Shown here: in pieces, positions 1-12,629 of the stretch | How the letters are laid out: each line of letters starts with the position of its first letter | Position numbering within the stretch: the first letter of the stretch is position 1 | Source of the DNA: Chromobotia macracanthus | Taxonomy: Eukaryota; Chordata; Actinopteri; Cypriniformes; Botiidae | DNA length: 64,000 bases | NCBI GenBank assembly: GCA_036877525.1 | Contig: JAZGTH010000062.1 | Location: forward strand, 8,988,501-9,052,500 | Direction of reading: 5' to 3' | The notes under the pieces: generated by a model | What the model saw: the letters and a program-made list of their open reading frames with translations, nothing else | What the model was told of the DNA's origin: nothing | Database searches by the model: none | Made by a program: the position numbers and the translations under genes

Positions 1-303
1 CTTTTTTTTTTAAGTTTTTAAAAAGTTCAACTTTTTTTACTCCTCCTAGGGCACCTATCTGATTTGCATACAATTCAGTATGTAGAATTCAGACTGCATT
101 CTACACTCTAGTCAAACAGGTATCAAAATCTTTTTGATAAACCTGGCCGGTCCCAAATAACGTTATAATTTTTTTTTAAAAAAATAATAGAAGGGTGGTG
201 GTTTTTAAAATATCTCATTGTCCTTTGTTTTCCTTTTTTTTTTTTGTGGGTTTTTTTTTTTTTTTTTTTTATTAAAATTTATTAAAAAGGGGGGGTTTTT
301 TAA

Positions 304-366
<63 letters not shown>

Positions 367-842
367 AATTTTTTTTTTTTTTTATTTAAACCCCCTCTCT
401 TTTTTTAGATGATAGATGATAAAAGAACTCCTGGTTGAACTTTGTTTCTCCCAAGGTTTATTCTCCATCTATACATCATTGGAGATTTTGTTGCTTGCCA
501 CTGTCACTGTATGTTGGCTTGCTTGTTGGGCAACTGTTAACATTTAGCTTGACTTAATGTTTTGTAAATTGTTAATATTATTTTAGCATAATGATCTAAC
601 TAAAGTCCTAAGACTCGACTATTTTGCTATTTCTTTTTCTTACATTCTCTTTCACTATTCAAGCCTTTACATGCAAGACAGGGATTTCTAATGCACATCC
701 ATTTATTCAAAGGGCCCAAATGTGTTGTAGTTTTCATCAGTCAACTCTTTATTCATAAACTATCCCTAATTAGTTTTCTTAATATACATCTTATAATGAA
801 CAATATAAATTTGCATGTACATGTTTGATAATTTTTCTATTT
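1..842. other. Gene-free AT-rich DNA with long T runs
   Basis: No coding signal is visible on either strand. Positions about 230-385 are dominated by T homopolymers with short A and G runs, the kind of tract where sequencing or assembly errors are common. The rest is unremarkable AT-rich DNA. Confidence 0.6.
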
Positions 843-935
843 TCTGTGTTTTTATTTTCATTATATTTAAAGCTGCTTTGAGACAATGCAATGTTGTAAA
901 ATGTGCTATTTAAATAAAAACTAAATTGAATTAAA
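843..935 (+). repeat. L2-type LINE 3' end fragment
   Basis: The segment reads AAAGCTGCTTTGAGACAATG, then a GTGCTATTTAAATAAA core and a TTGAATT-type tail. Related sequence occurs on the minus strand near 21608-21680 and 28007-28090 (TTATATAGCGCTTTT and CAAAGCAGC). In teleosts this is the conserved 3' end of L2-like LINEs with a short repeated tail. The family name is recognition by eye. Confidence 0.5.
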
Positions 936-1080
936 AATGTAATTTATTGGAACATGCTCTGAGTACCTGCAAAGTTTGGGGCCAGCCCCCCTAGTGGTCA
1001 AATGATATAACAAAATTCACGAAACCGCTTATAACCTTGAATAAATGTAACTGATTATAATGTGCCTGTTGTCTATAGAT

Positions 1081-1200
1081 GATAAAACATGCTAACATCA
1101 TGGTAATTAATGTTAAAACATATTAGCATCATGCTAAAACGTGCCAGCATTATGCTTATTAATGCTGATACATGCAAACACCAAACTAGCATCATGCTGC
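1081..1200. repeat. Minisatellite, ACATGCTAR-type unit (left part)
   Basis: Degenerate copies of a unit of about 20 bp built on AAACATGCTAGCATCATG. The same unit resumes at about 2845-2995, so the array is interrupted by the intervening 1.6 kb. Confidence 0.6.
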
Positions 1201-1204
1201 AATT

Positions 1205-2842
1205 TAAAAACCGTTGAGTTAAAAACAACCCAACTTTAGCCCCACTGCTGGGTCACTGTTGGACAGAACACATGCTGGGTTGATTTGACCCACATTTAAC
1301 CCAGATTTCTGGGTTGTTTATGTGACCCAACCAGTGGTGAAACTTACTTTCTTGCTGGGTTAAATATGTATACATTGGGTTATTTCCCTTTACATTTGGG
1401 TCTCACTTTTACATTTATTAATAATTATAAACAAACAAAAACATAAAAGAATGCAATATTATAATTACTGTTGTTCTGGAATACAAAAACATGCCTTGTG
1501 ATTGTGATTTTAATTACGTGATTTTTAATGATTTTTTTTTTTTTCACAAAAGCAACACAGAAAGCAGTCAACCAGGCAGTTAAGCAGACAAATCATTCTA
1601 TTTAAATATTAAAATATTAAAGAAGTCTCTTATATTGTTTGTGTCAAGTGGTGCTTACCGCATCCATTGATGTTTGATGTGTGGTGATATTTCTAAACAG
1701 AGAGTAGCAGGGTCTGCCAGTGTCTTATTGCTCACGGCATACAAAGATGCAGGCGATGATCATCGCAGATTTCCATCACCTTTTAGTTGACGCGGACTGT
1801 GGTAATCATTAGGTTGAATGAGCATCTGACTGAACCATTGATGGGTCTGTCTGTCTCAGGTGTCCCAGTGAACCTGTGGTTGGAAACATGGAAACAAAAA
1901 TGGAAACAAAATAAGCTGATATTAGCATAGAGGTCACCAACATATAATGTAAAAGTTACACAAAAAGTACAGTCAGGCTAACAATTACGGCATAAAACGT
2001 GTTTGAATAAATTAGGCAAATGCATAGTTAAAAAAAATACAAACTCACAAAACCCATAGTTTTGAAATCTCCAGCTTCCTATGATTTTATAAAATTGCCT
2101 AGCTAATGTCATGCATGTTAGATATAGTTGGATGAATATTTTACAGTGTCTCTTAATAGCAACAGCTCTACCTTATACTGCAATAATAATAATAAAAACT
2201 TACCTTTAAAGTTGTCTAGGCTGACAAGCTGCCATTCTGTCAACATATTTCTTGCAAAACAGTCCATATCAGTACCAGCAACAATCTCAGTCACTAGAAC
2301 AAAAATTTCAGATTAAGTAAATTACATTGATTAAAATCATACCACTATTTTAAATTCATAAATAATCACAAAATAATTTGGCCACCCAGAGCCACAGTGT
2401 TCATACAAGTGCTAGCAACTTGTTAAAATGGGTCTTAAGGGCAATAAAATGCTTAATTATAAAGCTCTCAATTATAAAGCTTTCTAAAGTTATTATTATT
2501 ATTGGTAAAATTATCCTGGTTCTGACAGAAATATTACAGAAGACATAGACACTGAACTTACATGTTTTACTTCTTCTGAAGTACTCGAATCAGACTTTTT
2601 CCTCACAAGACTCATCTATAGTCTGAAGTTCAAGTCTGAAGGCAAGTGAAAAATCCAGAAAGCTCAGCAAAAAATGAACAATTTTGACCCAGAAACTGGA
2701 TCAAAATAACCCAGCCAGATGTTCAGCTGTGAATAACCCCTTCAAAACCCATTGACCCAGCATGAACAACCCAGCAAAGTGTTTACTGTAGCCCAAACAA
2801 CTCAGAATGATGACCTAGCACAAGAGTAATTGAGTTGAGAGT
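1205..2842. mobile_element. AACCCAGC-rich non-autonomous DNA element
   Basis: Both ends (about 1205-1345 and 2680-2840) are dense in CTGGGTT and AACCCAGC motifs facing opposite ways, as in terminal inverted repeats of a MITE-like element. The interior has no convincing coding capacity. It lies between two blocks of the same ACATGCTA minisatellite, which supports insertion into a pre-existing array. The exact ends and superfamily are not determined. Confidence 0.45.
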
Positions 2843-2844
2843 AA

Positions 2845-2995
2845 TTGTTAAAACATGCTAACATTATGCTATTGAATGCTAGATTCATCTTAAAAAACAT
2901 GCTAAAATGTTAAAATGTGTTCGCTTCATGTAAAAACATTTTAGCATCATGCCAAAACATGATAAAATCATGCTAGAATATGTTAAATTGCTAAC
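2845..2995. repeat. Minisatellite, ACATGCTAR-type unit (right part)
   Basis: Continuation of the array seen at 1081-1200, with units such as AAAACATGCTAACATTATGC and TTTAGCATCATGCC. Confidence 0.6.
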
Positions 2996-2999
2996 AATA

Positions 3000-5430
3000 T
3001 AATAAAACACGTTAAACTTACCATTGTGTTAGAGAATGTCAGACCATATTACAAACCATCATACACTTGTTAGGCCGGGTTTTGTCAAGCCAACATAAAG
3101 TTAAGTATTTGTCGTGAGTCTTGACCCTGCCCTCTTGTCTTCTCATTACGTGTCCAATTATTAGTTCATGCCTCCCCTATTTAATGCCCTTCTGTCAGCT
3201 ATATTGTTTCTCTCAGGCAATATTGGCAATGTTAGTGTACATGTAAATGTAGTCACTGCAAACCTTTAAGTTTCATAATCAGTAAAAAAATCAAACTTAT
3301 CAGTTGTGCAAGGCAAGAAGTAATGCAATGAAGAAAAGTACAATAGTACAATATAGAGATAAGAATCACAAAGAATGTTCATGGCAGACATTGATTTATT
3401 TTTACAGTTTTGAGATTTTTATTTAGATTTAATTAAACCTTGATTAATGTTTACTCAAGTTTAGTGCAATTTGATATATTACATTGTCTTTACAATACAC
3501 TTAAACTTTTCTAAATTTGTTTCTGTTTCAGTTACACATTGCTGCTTGCTGCATTCTCAAATCTCGCCTAGAGGACCAACAGAGCATTTGTCAGCTACAT
3601 ATGTCATTGAGGTTGTTTCATTTCAAAAAAGCAACTATGATCAACTTTAGCATTTTTAATCATTTTTAAGACACGCTGTTGCTTGATTAAGAGCAATGCT
3701 TTCCGTAAGTAGCAGACGTCATGTTTTTTAACAGGATTAAAAATGCGACGAACAGGACATATGTTAGTGTATGCATTTCACAAAGTTATTCCAACTGAAA
3801 GCCCTGCCGCATGTTACCACCAGATCAGATTAAATAACAACTCATTTAAACAGTTCATCAGTATCTTTCAATCAGAATGGTTTCAATCGAAAATACAGCT
3901 ACAAGTAGCAATTATGGGGTCAAACACAAAAAGGGCACAAAGGAAACTGTATGTTGACATGTCTGATAATTAATTTTTCAAAGTCAGTATTAAAAACATA
4001 GGTTAAAGTGCTTAAAACACAGTACAATTGCTTATAACTTTTGACCAGTGGGGTAGCGCTGTCACCAAATTTCTATGAGGTGAACATGATGTGCTAGTGA
4101 TGACACAAGTTTCGTGTCAATGCACTAAAGTTTTATCTGTGTGCCAAATTTCAAACCTTTGTACCATTTTGTGGGCTACCCTAGACTCAAGAGAGGAAGA
4201 AGAATGGGGCTTGACCCCAATGACAAAAAGTGTGCATGTAAACCTTATGACATTCTCTTTCTTTTCTTAGGCCTATAAATGATAAAAATCAGTAAGATGT
4301 AATGCCTACATCAAAATTATCTTGTGAATGTGCTGGACGTCTTGGAAAACATCATAAGAAATGTATAGTTGAAGGTTTTCCCATTGTGACAATTTAAACT
4401 GAGTTGATCAATGAGAGCTTTAACATCTGGATAAAGTGACAAAGGTTATTAAGGCAGTGCCAGTGTGAATGGACTTAGCATAGAATAAATTCCTTTAATC
4501 ATTAGTTGCTTTATTGTATCGCATCAAGTTACGACATTCTTATTTTTAGGTTTCATTATCTAAACGTTATACACATATTAACTAGCAAGTTGAACCACTT
4601 GTACATTGTTGTTTTCAATTTATAGAAGAGCTGAATTTTTCACCTTTTTATATCTAACTTCCTTTAAGTAGTCCTCGTTAAATTATTGAAACAAGTTTAC
4701 TAGTCAGATTGTCTGTGAATTATTTTCTATTTCAGGTGTAATGATTTAGTGTGTATCATCTTGGCATGATCAATGAATTTTTTCAATGAAAACATTAAGT
4801 ATATTTTGGCATTTTAGAGTCAGGGTCCTTAAATCCTAAAGAGCTCAGCAACACAAATATTTGTAAGTTTGCAATGTCTTTGCTTTGATTATATACAAAA
4901 ATGTAGTATCCATTTAGTATGCTTCACTATTTAGAACAGTATTTAGCGATTATGCTTTATTTTACAGTGTCTTTGTTACACATAACCCTAAACCAAACCC
5001 TAACCCTATAGTAAGTAAATGTTGTTAAGTAATATTACTCATTTTGCCAGTTTCTTTGTAATCACCATGCATACTGCTTGTACTATATGGGATCAGGGAA
5101 TCAAGAGACAACATGGAATATTTGACAACATGGAATAAAGTGAAAAAATACTGAAAAAATAAAAAGTACGGTTATACATTGTACTACAGTTCTTTTGACA
5201 ACACAATTCTTAATTACATTCATTTGATAGCCTCCTGTAATTCAAAATAAAGTTGTTTTTTGTTATATGATTGTACATGATTTACAGCACTTACAAGGGA
5301 TACTTCTACGGTCTGTGGTCTGAGTTGCTGTAGCACACTTTTTGTCAGTAATGGAAAGCCTGAGGAGTACTCTCCTGTCATTTCCCATTAGGAGTCATTA
5401 CTGGTGTATCAGTTACAATGGTGAAAATAT
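3000..5430. other. No gene seen; scattered repeat fragments
   Basis: Short open frames here have no recognisable domain. Positions about 4020-4220 hold a fragment of the dispersed family described at 5431-6506 (phrases such as CTTTTGACCAGTGGGGTAGC and GGGGCTTGACCCC). Positions 4980-5030 hold a CCCTAACCCTATAGTAAGTA phrase that I associate with a common teleost repeat. Confidence 0.45.
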
Positions 5431-6506
5431 AGCTGCAAGCAGTGATGATGGGCCCAAGCACTACTGTGCCATCACCACTTGTGGCTTCTCAGAAAAAACT
5501 TGTCACATGCATTTTATTCAGAAAACAATTGAGGACTATTTAAAGTCTGTTCTAAGTAATACTGATTTAAGTGGCACACTTCCTGCGGCCAGTTGGTGGG
5601 CACAGTTATACTGTGACTCACAATAGCCACATTATTGTAATCATCCCACAACACCTGACATTTTCCAAGTTTGATGTAAATTACTCAGTGCACACAGAAG
5701 GTAACCCCATCAATTTGGTCAAAAGGGGGTGCTATAGAGCCCCCACAACACCCATGTCTAAGCTTTTGCACGTCTAACTTCTGACCACTGTTTCATGCCA
5801 AATTTCATGCCATTTTAAGTATGTTAAGCACCTTAAATTCTGAATCTGTATGTGGTTTTAAAGTTTAACACATTACCATGGCAACAATATGTAAGCTTCA
5901 CAAATCTTTTTAGATCTTTATATCAGCCAGGTCTCCACATTATGTCTGTATTGAGTTGGCTAAATGTACGTTGACTATTTTAAAGTTTGTGGAAGTGACA
6001 CTTCCTGTTTCAGTGCATGCCCTAGATATGAGACTTTTTGTTTTTCATTTTTCAGCATAATTTTATCAATCACCACCGCAACACTGTTTAAGATATCAAA
6101 AATCCCTAGGAAAAGTATGTAAAAGTTCATGGCATGTATTTTTCAGAAAATTCAAAATGGCTGACTTCCTGTTCAACGGGGCTAATGCATGTAAGGGCAA
6201 AAGATGTTCAGGCCAAAAGATGAATAAACATACCAAGTTTCATAAAGGTGCATGCATGTATGTATGACATGCACCATTATTTTGTGGCCCCATACCAAGG
6301 GGTGGTACCGAGCCCCCTGCCCCACCCATGTGCCAACCTTTGCCCAGGCCTAATTGCTGATGACTCAGACGTGTGCCATGTTTCAAAAGATTTTGTGCAT
6401 GTTAAGGGGCCCAAAACCTTTGAAAACCTTGATAATAAAATAATAAAAAATAATAATCCTAAAGAAAACAATAGGGCCCTTTGCACTTTCAGTGCTTGGG
6501 TCCTAA
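5431..6506 (+). repeat. Dispersed repeat starting AGCTGCAAGCAGTGATGATG
   Basis: The copy starts with AGCTGCAAGCAGTGATGATG followed by GGCCCAAGC, and ends near AGTGCTTGGGTCCTAA. The interior has stock phrases that recur elsewhere in the window (CCAGTTGGTGG, TGTGACTCACAATAGCC, CCCATAACTTTTGACC). Related copies or parts are at 961-1060, 4020-4220, 18608-18900, 19790-20806, 21100-21560, 39731-40100 and 61140-61290. No transposase is encoded. I regard it as a non-autonomous element common in ostariophysan genomes; the superfamily is not assigned. Confidence 0.5.
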
Positions 6507-7129
6507 ATGTACAACCATTACTTGTTGTATTTTTACTTTGTGGCTATGCAGATTAATTGACCGTCCTTCAGTTTCATAGGTTACTACATGAATAAGAACA
6601 CCAATAAAAAAATCAATTAAAAAAATCTAAATTTATTTTCAGGAATACATGGCCCATACTTTCACAGAATTACAATAGCATGGTAGATACTCTTTTCCTC
6701 ATTAAATGGTGTATATACAGTGCCAATCCCCATGCATACTCCAGATCAAAAACACATTACATATCAATATCCACATCACCAGTAAGAGCAAGAACACTCA
6801 AATATTTATGTAGATCTTATGTAAGGAGCAATACAGGAAATGTTTCTCTTCTCCTATCACAGAGATAGTAAGTTAACTTAAAGTTAACTTAAAATACTTA
6901 CATATTCTTTTTTATTGGTATATTATCTGCCTGTTTTTATAGCTAAATGATGACTAGATCATCTAAACAGAAACAATAATCGACCAGCTGTAAGTTATAT
7001 ACAGACGCAATGTAGCTCTGTTGTACCATCAGGATTTGCAATTTGTTGTTTTCTAAAACTGCTGTGTACCATGCATTATGAGCTTTTTTCTCAATCACTG
7101 ATTCAGAATAGATATGAACAATCTTAGGT

Positions 7130-8730
7130 CACATATACGTTGAACCTTCCAGGCACTAGAAAAAACATAACAATACAGCAAAGCTCGATGAAGGATACCC
7201 ATGTTTTTCTGTCAACTTCATGTAACTAAAAAAGCATGGTATAACATTTTCTTGGATAACAATAATTAGGTATGGTACTAATTTTATCCATTATATGATA
7301 CATCTCTTCATGTAGAAGATGGACAATGTAAATCTACTCAAATAATCCAAAACATTGCTCACAGGTGTACTGATGCTGAAGAGGTTTTTACGAAAGGATA
7401 ACTGAACATTTTCAATACACTACCTTGGCTCAAAGCCCCATATGTCATAACCATAATGCAATATGGGTGCAACCATGTGGTTAAACAAATACAGAACTTG
7501 GTTACTACAGATTTTACACATACAAACAAAGCTTATAAAGTATTGCTTTCTTACCTTGGTTTGCTAAATGTTGCTTTCCACCATGACAGTTTTGGTGTAA
7601 ACCACATACCCAAATATTTATAACAATTAACCACTTCAGTCTGCTTGCCAGCAAAATACAATTTGCTACTGTTATTTAAAGAACCCACTCTTCTAAAAAC
7701 TGTATCTTTTGTTTTATTGAATTTCACTCTCATACATAACAGAACATTTCCAGCAGTTTAATTTATTTCTGTAATCCTCCAATTGTATATGCTATATTAG
7801 CCATATCATTAGTGTATAACAGGGTATGCACTTCTGTAATACTTTTGATTTGAATACCTTTACAGGTTTCCCTTAGAATTGTTATATATTTATTTAAGAA
7901 AATAATAAATAAAAGTAGATTTAACATGCATCCCTGTCTTACGCCAATGTTACTGCAAAAATATACCAATATCATTCTTAATAAGAGTGAATTATAAGAG
8001 CGTATGCTGGACACTATCAAAAGCTCTGGAGAAATCAATAAATATTACAATACATCCTTTAACGTTTCGTAATTGTTACGATGGTAATTGTCCCGTACCA
8101 CCTCCTCCGAACCACCAGAGGGAACCCTCACCAGAGTATTAGTTTTATTCGGACTACATTTCCCATGATACCACATTCCTGGGACTGATTGCTCTGACAA
8201 CTGTTCCTTGTTACCACTCAGTATTAGTTGTTACCCTTGGATTGTTTATTGATTCCTGATTGTTTGCTGCCTGCCTTGACCTCTGCCTGTTACTGATTTG
8301 CCTAGCCCTTGTTATACCTGTTTGCTATTTTAATAAAGTGCTGTGAATGGATCCTACCGTCTCCATCCCTGCGTTACAGTAATATATTTCTGAATGGCTG
8401 ATTATGCAATAAAAATATTATCTATTGTGGAATAACCTGACCTGTAACCTGCTTATTCTTCGTAAAACATATTGTTCTCTTCTACATGAGATACTAGTCC
8501 CCTACTCAGTATCTTTGTAAAGATTTTACCAAGTGCATTAAGCAATGTAATTCCTCACATTTCACTATAATTTTCTACATCATTTTTTTACCGTACTTGT
8601 ATAAAGAACAGATCATGGCACAAAATCACCTGGGTCTAATATTTTGCAATATAGGGAGAGTATGATAGGACATAATATATGTGATCTCAATAATAATACC
8701 ATCTGGACGAGGGGCTTTTCTATTACTCTT
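7130..8730 (-). pseudogene. Degenerate LINE reverse transcriptase, split by an LTR
   Basis: Minus-strand translation gives, in order, GITLLNALGKIFTKILS (about 8560-8510), a VRQGC motif (about 7950-7930), the catalytic-box position reading YTND instead of a DD-type box (about 7820), and a downstream KYLGMWFTPKLSW stretch (about 7625-7585). These are blocks of a non-LTR retrotransposon RT. The frame is broken by stops and shifts, and the RT is cut between about 8384 and 8068 by a solo LTR. The C-terminal part decays towards 7130. The clade is not assigned (I-like is possible). It has no intact catalytic site and is surely dead. Confidence 0.7.
8074..8378 (+). mobile_element. Solo LTR of a Ty3/Gypsy element
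   Basis: The 305-bp segment begins TGTTACG and ends CGTTACA, as expected for TG...CA retroelement LTRs. It is flanked on both sides by the same 5 bp, GTAAT (8069-8073 and 8379-8383), the target duplication left by integrase. It contains a late AATAAA (within TTTTAATAAAGTGCTG). Its sequence (CACCTCCTCC, GGATCCTACCGTCTCC) is clearly related to the LTRs at 23551-23664, 33581-34056 and 58732-59199. No internal region is present, so it is a recombination product. Confidence 0.85.
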
Positions 8731-9119
8731 TGACATAAGTAATGTTACTATCTAAAACTTCAGCTTAATTAAAGACTGCAGCTTCATGAACTGCAGTCTT
8801 TCAAGTTCACCCTAATGCTTTCAAAAGAAAAGTATAGAAAACACGGCTGTGGTCATCACTATGAGTAGTTCTAATTTAGTTATCTGTGGTCTTGTTTTGG
8901 TTCATGTTTTCCCCCTTGAAGGAGTTATTTTTAAAATTTATTATTAAAATTTTTTTTTTTAATTTTTAAAACATCTTAATTTTTAAGCTGTTCTGCAATT
9001 GGGTTCTTCCTTCTGCGTTCTTGAAACAACATGCCTGATTATAAAGATATGTTTATTTTGGGAGGTAGACAACAACTATATTCAGGTTTACAATTAAATA
9101 TTAATATTAATATTTAATA

Positions 9120-9310
9120 TTATATTATAACTATATATTCTGAGTTAAATTTATATATTCAGGATTCAAAACCATACATTCAAGATTCAAAGCTATATAT
9201 TTAAATTTACATTTATATATTCGGCCTCATAACTATATAATCGGATTTACATTTATATATTCAGGATTCATATCTGTCTGTCTGTCTGTCATCTATTTAT
9301 CTATCTATAC
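9120..9310. repeat. Imperfect tandem repeat (TATATATTCAGGATTCA) and TCTG/ATCT microsatellite
   Basis: About 9120-9270 holds several degenerate units of roughly 24-30 bp around TTTATATATTCAGGATTCA. It is followed by (TCTG)n and (ATCT)n runs at 9274-9308. Confidence 0.65.
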
Positions 9311-12190
9311 ACACATGCATGTAATTAATGAAATACAACAGATAAATGCTTTAAAGTCTTTTGTTAAGTTTAGCTGTCTAATGTACTTCAAATAAATAAT
9401 TTGAATTATCAAATAAAAATTTCATTATGGATGTTTCATCTGTTCCAGTGTAGCAGTGTAGGCTGTCATTAAATGGACATCATGATGACTGTTGGCATGT
9501 GAATCCACACACAGGAAGAGCAATCCCAACCTCTTCACTGGTAAAGGGTGATCCCAACTGCAGCCAGTACTTTGATGGCCTAGAGATGGATCCCCCTGTG
9601 GACCCTCAGAACTAACGGAGCCCTGAGCTTTCTTTTTTCTTGACTTTTAACCTTTCAAACCCACAACAATGCCTACTGGGGAATTATTGTTTTACACTCT
9701 TTAAACAAACTACCAATATACCTTGTGTATATACATTTTTGTAGATTTGTCATAGTTTAAATATTCACTCAAAATAGCTTTGTTACAGTTTAAATACTGA
9801 TAGGTTGTTGAGCTAGTGCTGTACATTAGGAGATTTAGAGAGTGGAAGTAAATAGAGTTGCTTATTGAGTCTTAACACCTTCTGGCCTAAACAATTATGT
9901 ATGCAAACATACATTGTTAATTTGATGTGAATACACTTTGGGATATTCAATGCAATAAGTAGTAGGAACAAGCTACAACAGCAAAGTGTTTACACAAATT
10001 CAGTTGACATTCAAATTGCAAGGAGCTACTGACATCTGTTACAGTTAACAACTATGTTGCAAAAAAAGAAGATATTGACAGTAAATATTTGTTAAATACA
10101 TTTAACATCTGTTCATTAACTATTACAATTCAAAATTTTGATTTACTTTGTGCACTTTCTAAACACTTCATCTTCCAGCTGTATGTCAATTGTACTTACC
10201 TGTAGACCCCATGTTTTAAACGTACACATATGAATAAACAAACATTAAGTTTATGGTATTGTCTGCAGAAGTAAATTAAATGTATATATTATCGTTGAAA
10301 AGAAACTAACACTTCTAACTAATCAGTTATGTGGTGTAACACATTACAGTGATGCTCACTGACACAGAGAAGCTACTTTTTTTACAGTATGCATTTCATG
10401 TCTTCTTCAGTATACATTTCATGTCTAAATAGGATAAGTGATGTCAGGCTGCACAATGCCACTGAATATAATAATATATAATAAAAATTATTAATGGGTG
10501 AAGATTATTCATCTTGGTGTACTCATCAAAGAAGAATCTGATATAGCACAGAACATAGACAATATAATGACGTTTCCATTTATGCATCTGCATAGCTTTT
10601 ATATTAATATTTTTTTAATATTTTATATGTATATTTATGTTAATTACAGAAATGCTTTGTCTTTACAAAAGAAAATCTAAGAATACACAAATTACATGGT
10701 GAAAAAATATTACACACTGATATTTAAATGTTATTCACAGAATTTTGGCTGTCCACATTACTTTATTTTGGCACACTTTAAATGAGCTATTAAAATGTAT
10801 TAAAGTAAGAATTAGAAGTTTAAACCAAAGGAGATATAGAAAACAATGACCATGTTGTTTTATTAGAACATTTATCATAAGTTCTTCACTAAATGCCATA
10901 TATAGTTAGTTATTTCCTCCCCTACGTCCTTATACATACACCCATACAAACCGTGTCACACTGGTCTGCTTTGTACTTATGTTTCACATTAGCCAGCCCA
11001 ACTAAACTATACAGTTTTATCTTTTCTGTTATACAATAAAAACAGAAGGTTCTATTTGTCCTTTGAAATGTTACATGTATTTTTTTATGATACAAATGAT
11101 CTCCATTTAAAAACATGAAATCTGAACCTACATTCTTAAATTAAAAAAAATGCATTCTTATAGGCCCATCTTAGTGTGTTTTAAATCAAGATTCAAAGAG
11201 ACAGAATATAAAAAGACACTAAGAATAGAAAAGAACCCAAGGACCCTAATACAGAAAAGAAAAATGGCTGATTAGTTTGTCACCTTTTTGCATTTAAATG
11301 ATGAGACTCCCTTTTTCATAGTGTGTCATTAAGAACTCCCAACATGCTTGCATATTGCAGAGGTAAAGCTTATTGAGAAATTTTCTGGCTTTTCCTATAA
11401 TTTAAGAAATATTGAAAAAGAGACCCAAACTTTGTATATTTACCTCCCATATATTACCACCAACATAAATTACAATAAATACACAAATCACAATTGGTTT
11501 AAAGATGACAGGTGATGATCAGTGATGACAGTTATGGAATTCAAGAACTGCAGTGTGTAATAGATGGATAAATACACTACTGTTCAAACATTTGGAATCA
11601 CTAAGATGGTTTTGGTTTTTAATTAAATAATGCTTAAGTTCCCAAAAAACAGTCAAAATTATTATATAAAAAGTGAGTCAAAATATTATATAAAATCATT
11701 CACATCTTTGTTGCTGATTAGTCAGTAGGCATACTCAGTTTACAATAAAGCACTGTCATGGTCTTTTCACCAAGCTACTATCTGTATCACTGTGCCTCAC
11801 CCATAGATGGTCATTGTTTTGTTATTTTTTTGTTTTACGTGAGAACAGTTTGATCATAAGGTCTGTAAAAAATTCCCTACAAGTCAGTCTCACCAAAGAA
11901 GTGCTACAAAAACTAACTGAACATCTTAAAGTGGTTAACTACACAGCTTCTTACAGAGTTTTGGATTAACAAAATGTTGGAAGAATGCTGCATTTATGTA
12001 AATGTATAATATGACACTATTACTTGTCACTATTAAATCAATTCAAATTGGTTGACAGATGTTCAAAAGAGTGCAATTTTCAATTGCTCCAATACTTAAA
12101 TGCATAGTTATAAAGCATTTACAGGTTTGTTGACCAAATTGCAGTTCCATATGAACCATCTCTCTCTCTCTTGCTTAATTAATAAAATAG
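9311..12190. other. No gene seen; downstream of igfbp5
   Basis: AT-rich DNA between the repeat block and the igfbp5 3' UTR. No open frame shows a domain. A single Tc1-type terminus (CACTACTGTTCAAACATTTGG after TA) is at 11573-11595, with no partner found. The stretch 9430-9620 is less AT-rich and looks like an old repeat, but I could not place it. Confidence 0.5.
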
Positions 12191-12191
12191 T

Positions 12192-12197
12192 TTTATT
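12192..12197 (-). terminator. Candidate igfbp5 poly(A) signal
   Basis: AATAAA on the minus strand about 435 nt after the igfbp5 stop codon. It would give a short 3' UTR. Signals further downstream may also be used, since IGFBP5 3' UTRs are often long. Confidence 0.35.
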
Positions 12198-12629
12198 ACT
12201 GAAAATTTACAACTGAGAAAGTTGTAACACTGCCAGACTGACAGGTAATCATGCACTTATGTTCCCTCTCTCACCCTTTCTCCTTGTGTCACACAAGCAC
12301 ACATCTGCAATAACTGCGTAGAAATAGTCCAAGTCATTGTTACTCATTTTAAAGTTATGCTCTTAAATGAGTATGGTGACTTGGATGACCATCGACAGCT
12401 TGAAAGAACAGCATAAGAAAATATTCCTATACACGTCTTTTAAGGGACATGTTTAAAGTATCAGTTTCTGTCAGAAACATAAAAAAACTTCATTGTGATT
12501 CCAAACTTGTGAATTGTAGAATCTAGATTTAAAAGAGGTATTCTGCCATTAAAGGTCTGATTTTTAAAGATTAGAGATGGTTTGTAATTGAAAAAATATG
12601 GCAAACAAGGGTGAGTGTATTGCATTGTC

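Noticed and set aside
1..400. Long poly(T) tracts as a possible pseudogene tail or regulatory tract
   Set aside because: Multiple irregular homopolymers without adjoining gene-like sequence; likely low complexity or assembly noise.
3743..3973. Plus-strand open frame of 76 codons
   Set aside because: No domain, splice context or repeat homology recognised; length is within chance expectation for this composition.
4980..5030. Telomere-like CCCTAACCCTA
   Set aside because: Only about two units, and linked to a phrase (ATAGTAAGTA) that recurs inverted at 47030-47100, so it is part of an interspersed repeat.
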